Origin: QHCF01 sp003244275
GTDB lineage: Bacteria > Actinomycetota > Acidimicrobiia > Acidimicrobiales > QHCF01
Direction: 5' to 3'
Length of the DNA: 9,925 bases
Assembly: GCA_036806345.1 (NCBI GenBank)
Contig: DAIROT010000070.1
Location: 1-9,925 of the forward strand
Shown: positions 7,084-9,925 of the stretch, in pieces
Layout of the letters: every line of letters begins with the position of its first letter
How positions within the stretch are numbered: the first letter of the stretch is position 1
The notes under the pieces: generated by a model
The model's input: only the letters and a program-made list of their open reading frames with translations
The model's database searches: none
Told to the model about the DNA's origin: nothing
Program-made: the position numbers and the translations under genes

Positions 7084-7430
7084 AAGAGTGCTGCCCGATC
7101 ACAGGATCGAGGTGCAGACCGGCCAGGGCGGCTTCGCCACACCCCGCCACCTGCGTGACCCGGGGGCCTTCATCAAAACTTGAGCCATGGTGGGGTGCCC
7201 CGGATCAGGATCGAACTCATAGCGAGCTGTTGGTGGGATACTGAGCGCTCGTGACCCGATGCCGCTGGGGAGTGGATAACGGTGGCGCAAGCAGCGGCCG
7301 CCGTTGGGCTCTCCCAGTCCAGTTTTCGTTCTCTAGATCTCTGCGAACCGCAGGCCCCTCTTTGAGCACTTGGCACTGTAAGGGGAGTGGACGTCCGGAC
7401 CTCACTCCCGTATTCACCTGCGGACCGCTG
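7084..7430. other. intergenic region with no supported gene
   Basis: About 350 bases between the methyltransferase start and the first recognisable transposase codon. The transposase frame stays open back to a GTG at 7251, but residues 1-60 of that reading do not resemble IS1380 proteins. The region holds the methyltransferase promoter and an imperfect palindrome at 7383-7409. No tRNA, repeat unit or IS left end was found. Confidence 0.5.
7383..7409. repeat. nested imperfect palindrome
   Basis: GGGAGTG (7383-7389) and CACTCCC (7403-7409) are perfect 7-bp arms, and the interior contains the 8-bp palindrome GTCCGGAC (7393-7400). It lies about 20 bp upstream of the point where transposase similarity begins. 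It could be an operator, a terminator against readthrough, or part of the sequence that replaced the IS left half. Confidence 0.4.
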
Positions 7431-8189
7431 CGCACCGGCTCAGCCAACACCCAGCGGGGCACCAAGCGCTTCGTGGAGGAGCTGGTGGCCAGGGTGCGCC
7501 GGGCCGGAGCGGGCGGAGAGATCGTGATGCGCTTCGACTCCGGCTACTGGTCCAATGAGACCATCGAGGTGCTCGGACGGCTCAACGTTCGCTACACCAT
7601 GGCCGTACGCACCAACACCAACGCCCTGGCCAGGGCCATCGCCGAGATCGACGAGGAAGCCTGGGTGGACATCGCCTACCCGGTAGGCGGTAAGGCCCAG
7701 GTGGCCGAGTGCATCTATAACAAGCGCCGCCTGGTGGTTCGCCGTACCCGGCTCACCGAGGCGGCCCAAGCGGCGCTGTGGCCCAACTGGCGTCACTTCG
7801 CCTTCCTCACCGATCTGGGCGGTGATACCGCTGACACTGACGCCTTCCACCGGCGTCACGCGGTGGTCGAGCTCACCATCAAGGACCTGAAGGAAGGAGC
7901 TGGCCTGGAGCACATCCCCTCTGGAAGCTTCTCGGCCAACGGGGCCTGGCTGTGCTGTGCGGTGCTGGCCCACAACCTCATCCGCTGGACCACCACCTTG
8001 GGCCAGTCCCACCCGGTCGATCACCTGACCGTGGCTCGCACCGTTCGCACCCGCCTCATCGCCGTACCGGGCCGGCTGGTGAACAAAGCCGGGACCTTGG
8101 TCCTTCGAGGACCTGCGCATTGGCCCTGGGCTCAGCTGTTCAGCCGTCGACTGGAGCGACTACGAGCCCTCAGCTTCGCCCCGGGGTAG
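7431..8189 (+). pseudogene. IS1380-family transposase, 5'-truncated
   Basis: C-terminal half of an IS1380-family DDE transposase. Similarity begins abruptly at RTGSANTQRGTKRFVEELVA and continues with VMRFDSGYWSNETIEVL (second catalytic Asp), VRYTMAVRTNTNALA, HFAFLTDLGGD, then HAVVELTIKDLKEGAGLEHIP (catalytic Glu) and AWLCCAVLAHNLIRWT, ending at TAG (8187-8189). About 250 residues remain of the usual 430-480. The N-terminal region with the first catalytic Asp is absent, so the protein cannot be an active transposase. A GTG at 7251 gives a continuous frame through unrelated sequence, which may be translated but is probably fortuitous. No frameshift is seen in the retained half, so the loss may be fairly recent. 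Confidence 0.88.
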
Positions 8190-8344
8190 CCAACTCTCCC
8201 GCGGGAGACGCCCCCGCAACCAAGCATTTCCCCGGCGTTGACAACCTCGACGAGCAGGCCACCTTGGTCCTACGCGCCCCGTGTCACTTCACCTCGCGAC
8301 ATGGGGCCGATCAAGGTCAACGACTACCATTGATTGCCCTTCGA

Positions 8345-8376
8345 GCCGGCGCTCTCGATGAATCGGTGCATTGAGG
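8345..8376. repeat. right terminal inverted repeat of IS1380-family remnant
   Basis: Read on the minus strand from 8376, it runs CCTCAATGCACCGATT, six variable bases, then GAGCGCCGGC. The repeat at 9871-9904 reads CCTCAATCCACCGATT, eight variable bases, then GAGCGCCGGC. Outer blocks agree at 15 of 16 positions and inner blocks at 10 of 10. Confidence 0.8.
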
Positions 8377-8883
8377 CTAAGAGGTTGGGGACTCGTTCAG
8401 GATCCTGCACTGATCCTCGTCACAGGCGATCTCCTTGCTGCGGTTGCCGTACCGGTCCCAGGCGGTCTGGCGACTGATCCCGAGAGCATCGCCGATCTGC
8501 TCCCAGGTGGCGCCCTGGGCCTTATATTGGCTCACTCCTTGCCGAAGCCGGGTATTCGCCTCGGTCGCGGCCCGGGTCAGGTTCCCCAACCCGGAGCGAA
8601 CCTCGAGGTCGACCAAAAGCGGCCGCGCATGAGCCTCCCAGTCGCTCATGATCCGGCCCTCCTGGTTCTGGTTGGGAGTATTGGGCCCCCTGGAGTCGTA
8701 GGTGGGCCCAGACCATCCGCAGGAACACTCCGCGCGCCACCCCACGGTGTGCGCCTCAATCTCGGCCGTCCACTTCCCGCCGCTGCTGCCCGCCGTGTCG
8801 AGGATGTGGGTCACGTAGCCCTCGTGGTCGTCGAGCGGTTCGTCGTCGGTGGTGTGCATAATCGTACCCATGGTGTCCACCAT
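8377..8883 (-). CDS. small HTH protein with C-x-C-W motif
   Basis: Unnamed actinobacterial-type small DNA-binding protein, 168 aa from the ATG at 8883. The central part has GWRAECSCGWSGPTYDSRG (about 49-67), a short C-x-C-W element, followed by SDWEAHARPLL. The C-terminal part has a helix-turn-helix, GATWEQIGDALGISRQTAWD (about 125-144), of the compact type often found in actinobacterial regulators. The tail contains ACDEDQC. The start is uncertain: GTG at 8934, ATG at 8883, 8871 or 8859 are all in frame; GGTGG stands six bases before the one at 8871. The stop codon TAG lies within the CTAA next to the IS right end, so the insertion landed exactly at the gene's end. Function is unknown; a regulator of the neighbouring mobile cluster is one possibility. 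Confidence 0.6.
   Translation of the reverse strand: MVDTMGTIMHTTDDEPLDDHEGYVTHILDTAGSSGGKWTAEIEAHTVGWRAECSCGWSGPTYDSRGPNTPNQNQEGRIMSDWEAHARPLLVDLEVRSGLGNLTRAATEANTRLRQGVSQYKAQGATWEQIGDALGISRQTAWDRYGNRSKEIACDEDQCRILNESPTS
8401..8427. repeat. 27-bp inverted repeat, copy A
   Basis: Matches the reverse complement of 8983-9009 at 25 of 27 positions. Copy A encodes the ACDEDQCRI tail of the HTH gene on the minus strand. Confidence 0.85.
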
Positions 8884-8949
8884 ACCGGCATGTGCATCCG
8901 GTTTAGTGGACGTTGTGCAAGATATGGCGGACACCCTCGTCAGAGCTGA

Positions 8950-9048
8950 TCGTTGCGGTTGGAGCCAGGCGGCTCGAAGCCGGCCTGTGACGAGGATCGG
9001 TGCAAGATCTGTCGGGAGGACTGTCCGGCACGCCTGACCGGATCGTGA
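8950..9048 (+). pseudogene. cysteine-rich C-terminal fragment of a paralogue of the HTH gene
   Basis: An open stretch after a TGA at 8947, without a start codon of its own. It reads GGSKPACDEDRCKICRED then CPARLTGS and TGA at 9046-9048. It aligns with the end of the neighbouring HTH protein (NRSKEIACDEDQCRI) at both DNA and protein level, but on the opposite strand. This copy has four cysteines spaced C-x5-C-x2-C-x4-C, which could bind zinc; the HTH gene keeps only the first two. I read it as the 3' remnant of a related gene left by a rearrangement. It overlaps, in a different frame, the beginning of the recombinase stub. Confidence 0.5.
8983..9009. repeat. 27-bp inverted repeat, copy B
   Basis: Partner of 8401-8427, in opposite orientation and 555 bp away. 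The two mismatches are single purine changes (positions 8999 and 9005), consistent with diverged coding copies. Confidence 0.85.
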
Positions 9049-9197
9049 TGGCCCGCATGGGCTGGAGCCAGGTGTCGATGCTCACCCGCTACCAGCACTC
9101 GATCACCGAGGGCGACGAAGCCGCCGCCCAGGCGATGGACGACGCCCTGTGCGGCCAGCCGAGCAAACCCAAGCCAAGGCGCCGCCGGAGCGGGTAG
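9036..9197 (+). pseudogene. tyrosine recombinase (integrase) C-terminal stub
   Basis: About 53 residues matching the very end of phage/plasmid-type tyrosine recombinases: RIVMARMGWSQVSMLTRYQH followed by an acidic-alanine helix (EGDEAAAQAMDDAL) and a basic tail. The GWS segment corresponds to the conserved (G)H/W-x-S region, and Tyr in TRYQH is the nucleophile. The catalytic Arg, Lys and His-x-x-Arg parts are missing. The sequence before 9036 belongs to an unrelated cysteine-rich fragment, so the gene is a 3' remnant. A short frame from 9000 keeps it open. Its presence just upstream of the DNA methyltransferase suggests the methyltransferase once sat at the edge of an integrative element. Confidence 0.7.
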
Positions 9198-9256
9198 CTG
9201 CAAAGCCGCCACTGAGAGGAGCGCCGTCCTCGGGGGCCGCGGTACGGTTCGACCCC

Positions 9257-9919
9257 GTGGGATCGACTCTCGACACCCTCATCGGAAGGGTGGCCGACGA
9301 GGGTCTGCGCTCCGAGCTACGGGCTGCCGCCGCCGACCGGCGCAAGCTCACCGACTTCGGGCTCGTCTTCGAGTCCCACATCCCCGAGACCGTGCGCCTC
9401 CCCCACCACCCGATCCGGCGCGGGGTCAAGGTCACCTACCGGGACGGGACCGACGGCTCGATCTTCGAGGTGGCCAAGGTCAACGGCGAGAAAGTCACGA
9501 TGAGCCGGGTTCGCACCGCTGACGGCGCCGCTCTGGCGCCCCAGCAGCGGGCCAAGCTGGACGACGAGACGGCCGAGCTGGACGCCCTGGTGGTCATCGC
9601 GGAGTTCGGTGACGCGATCTACCCCGGCCTTCGCCACCTGGGAGCGGTCAGCCGTGGCGGCGACCGGCCCGCTCATGTCGTCATCAACGGCGAGAACCAC
9701 CACGCGCTGGAGGCGTTGCAGTTCACCCACGCCGGCAAGGTTGATTGCATCTACATCGACCCGCCCTACAACTCGGGCGCACGGGACTGGAAGTACAGCA
9801 ACGACTACGTGGACGGCGAGGACGCCTACCGGCACAGCAAGTGGCTGGCGTTCATGGAGCGCCGCCTAAACCTCAATCCACCGATTTTCGTCGGGAGCGC
9901 CGGCCGGGACTGGCAATGA
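9257..9919 (+). pseudogene. adenine-specific DNA methyltransferase (Mod-like), interrupted by IS
   Basis: N-terminal part of a site-specific adenine DNA methyltransferase resembling type III Mod proteins. Seen: LDTLIGRVADEGLRSELRAA, FGLVFESHIPETVRLPHHP, then HVVINGENHHALEAL. The catalytic motif IV, DCIYIDPPYNSGARDWKYSN, follows, with YRHSKWLAFMERRL after it. In this beta-type order the SAM-binding FxGxG motif lies near the C-terminus and is missing here. Native coding ends at 9870; the frame then runs through 48 bases of an IS end to TGA at 9917-9919. The GTG at 9257 agrees with where family similarity starts; GTG at 9149 inside the recombinase stub is an alternative. Without motif I the product should not bind SAM properly. 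A partner restriction or helicase gene, if any, lies beyond the IS. Confidence 0.8.
9871..9904. repeat. terminal inverted repeat of second IS1380-family element
   Basis: CCTCAATCCACCGATT (9871-9886) and GAGCGCCGGC (9895-9904) match the repeat of the first element at 15 of 16 and 10 of 10 positions. The start of this repeat coincides with the point where the DNA methyltransferase loses family similarity. Confidence 0.8.
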
Positions 9920-9925
9920 ATGGTG
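9871..9925 (+). mobile_element. end of a second IS1380-family element, running out of the window
   Basis: The terminal repeat at 9871-9904 matches the right end of the remnant at 8345-8376 in inverse orientation. ATG codons at 9916 and 9920 stand where a transposase start could be, which would make this the left end of an element transcribed rightward. CTAA (9866-9869) precedes it with one extra A. Confidence 0.7.

Larger units (their letters stand above)
7431..8376 (+). mobile_element. IS1380-family element remnant with right end
   Basis: Comprises the truncated transposase, 155 bases of trailer and the right terminal repeat ending at TTGAGG (8371-8376). The right boundary is fixed by the match of 8345-8376 to the inverse of 9871-9904. 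It is followed directly by CTAA (8377-8380). The left end was lost with the 5' half of the gene; no copy of the terminal repeat is visible between 7084 and 7431. This element cannot move by itself, but its right end could still be used in trans by a full copy. Confidence 0.75.

Noticed and set aside
7184..7260. tRNA-like 3' end on the minus strand (GAGTTCGATCCTG followed by CCCACCA)
   Set aside because: The T-stem has a mismatch, and no matching 5' acceptor arm, D-arm or anticodon arm can be drawn.
8870..8883. ATGGTG-TC-CACCAT palindrome at the HTH gene start as an operator
   Set aside because: It is produced by two in-frame ATG codons and the residues between them; nothing else supports an operator.
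1..9925. CRISPR array or rRNA genes
   Set aside because: No regularly spaced short direct repeats and no rRNA-like conserved segments were seen.

Overview
This window reads as high-GC chromosomal DNA from an actinobacterium. The evidence is strong G/C codon bias, GTG starts, CaiB-type CoA-transferase and class I methyltransferase sequences of actinobacterial character, and a corynebacterial/acidimicrobial-looking IS1380 transposase. The exact taxon cannot be fixed from the sequence. A run of ten N (6366-6375) shows it is a draft scaffold, probably from a metagenome. Genes are mixed: housekeeping-like metabolic and RNA-modification genes sit among accessory ones (toxin-antitoxin, duplicate-looking exonuclease VII, insertion sequences, recombinase stub, DNA methyltransferase).

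Left part (1-2975): a minus-strand two-gene operon resembles the AbiE type IV toxin-antitoxin system (HTH antitoxin, then nucleotidyltransferase toxin, 11 bp overlap). It is divergent, across about 150 bp holding a perfect 6-bp-arm inverted repeat, from a plus-strand pair related to exonuclease VII: XseA and XseB, coupled by a 1-base stop/start overlap. The XseA keeps the catalytic residues but is short, and its coiled coil runs into a C-terminal transmembrane helix. A membrane-anchored ExoVII next to a TA module is the most unusual functional unit here.

Middle part (2976-7083): a convergent hairpin-bearing spacer, a minus-strand CaiB/BaiF CoA-transferase with an unusual domain order, a divergent small protein-tyrosine-phosphatase-like gene, then two minus-strand methyltransferase genes. 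The downstream one is RlmJ-like (23S rRNA adenine N6-methylation family) with DPPK instead of DPPY. The upstream one is a generic class I SAM methyltransferase interrupted by the N gap. The apparent 604-residue fusion through the gap is an artefact: the true C-terminus of the first methyltransferase is found beyond the gap in another frame.

Right part (7084-9925): a mobile-element graveyard. An IS1380-family transposase remnant has lost its 5' half and left end but keeps its right terminal inverted repeat (8345-8376). A minus-strand HTH gene abuts it. On the other side of that gene, in inverted orientation, lies a 27-bp near-identical copy of its cysteine-containing 3' end, then the C-terminal stub of a tyrosine recombinase, then a beta-class (Mod-like) adenine DNA methyltransferase. 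The methyltransferase is broken at 9870/9871 by another IS1380-family end, recognisable because it matches the right repeat of the first element and is also flanked by CTAA. That second element runs out of the window.
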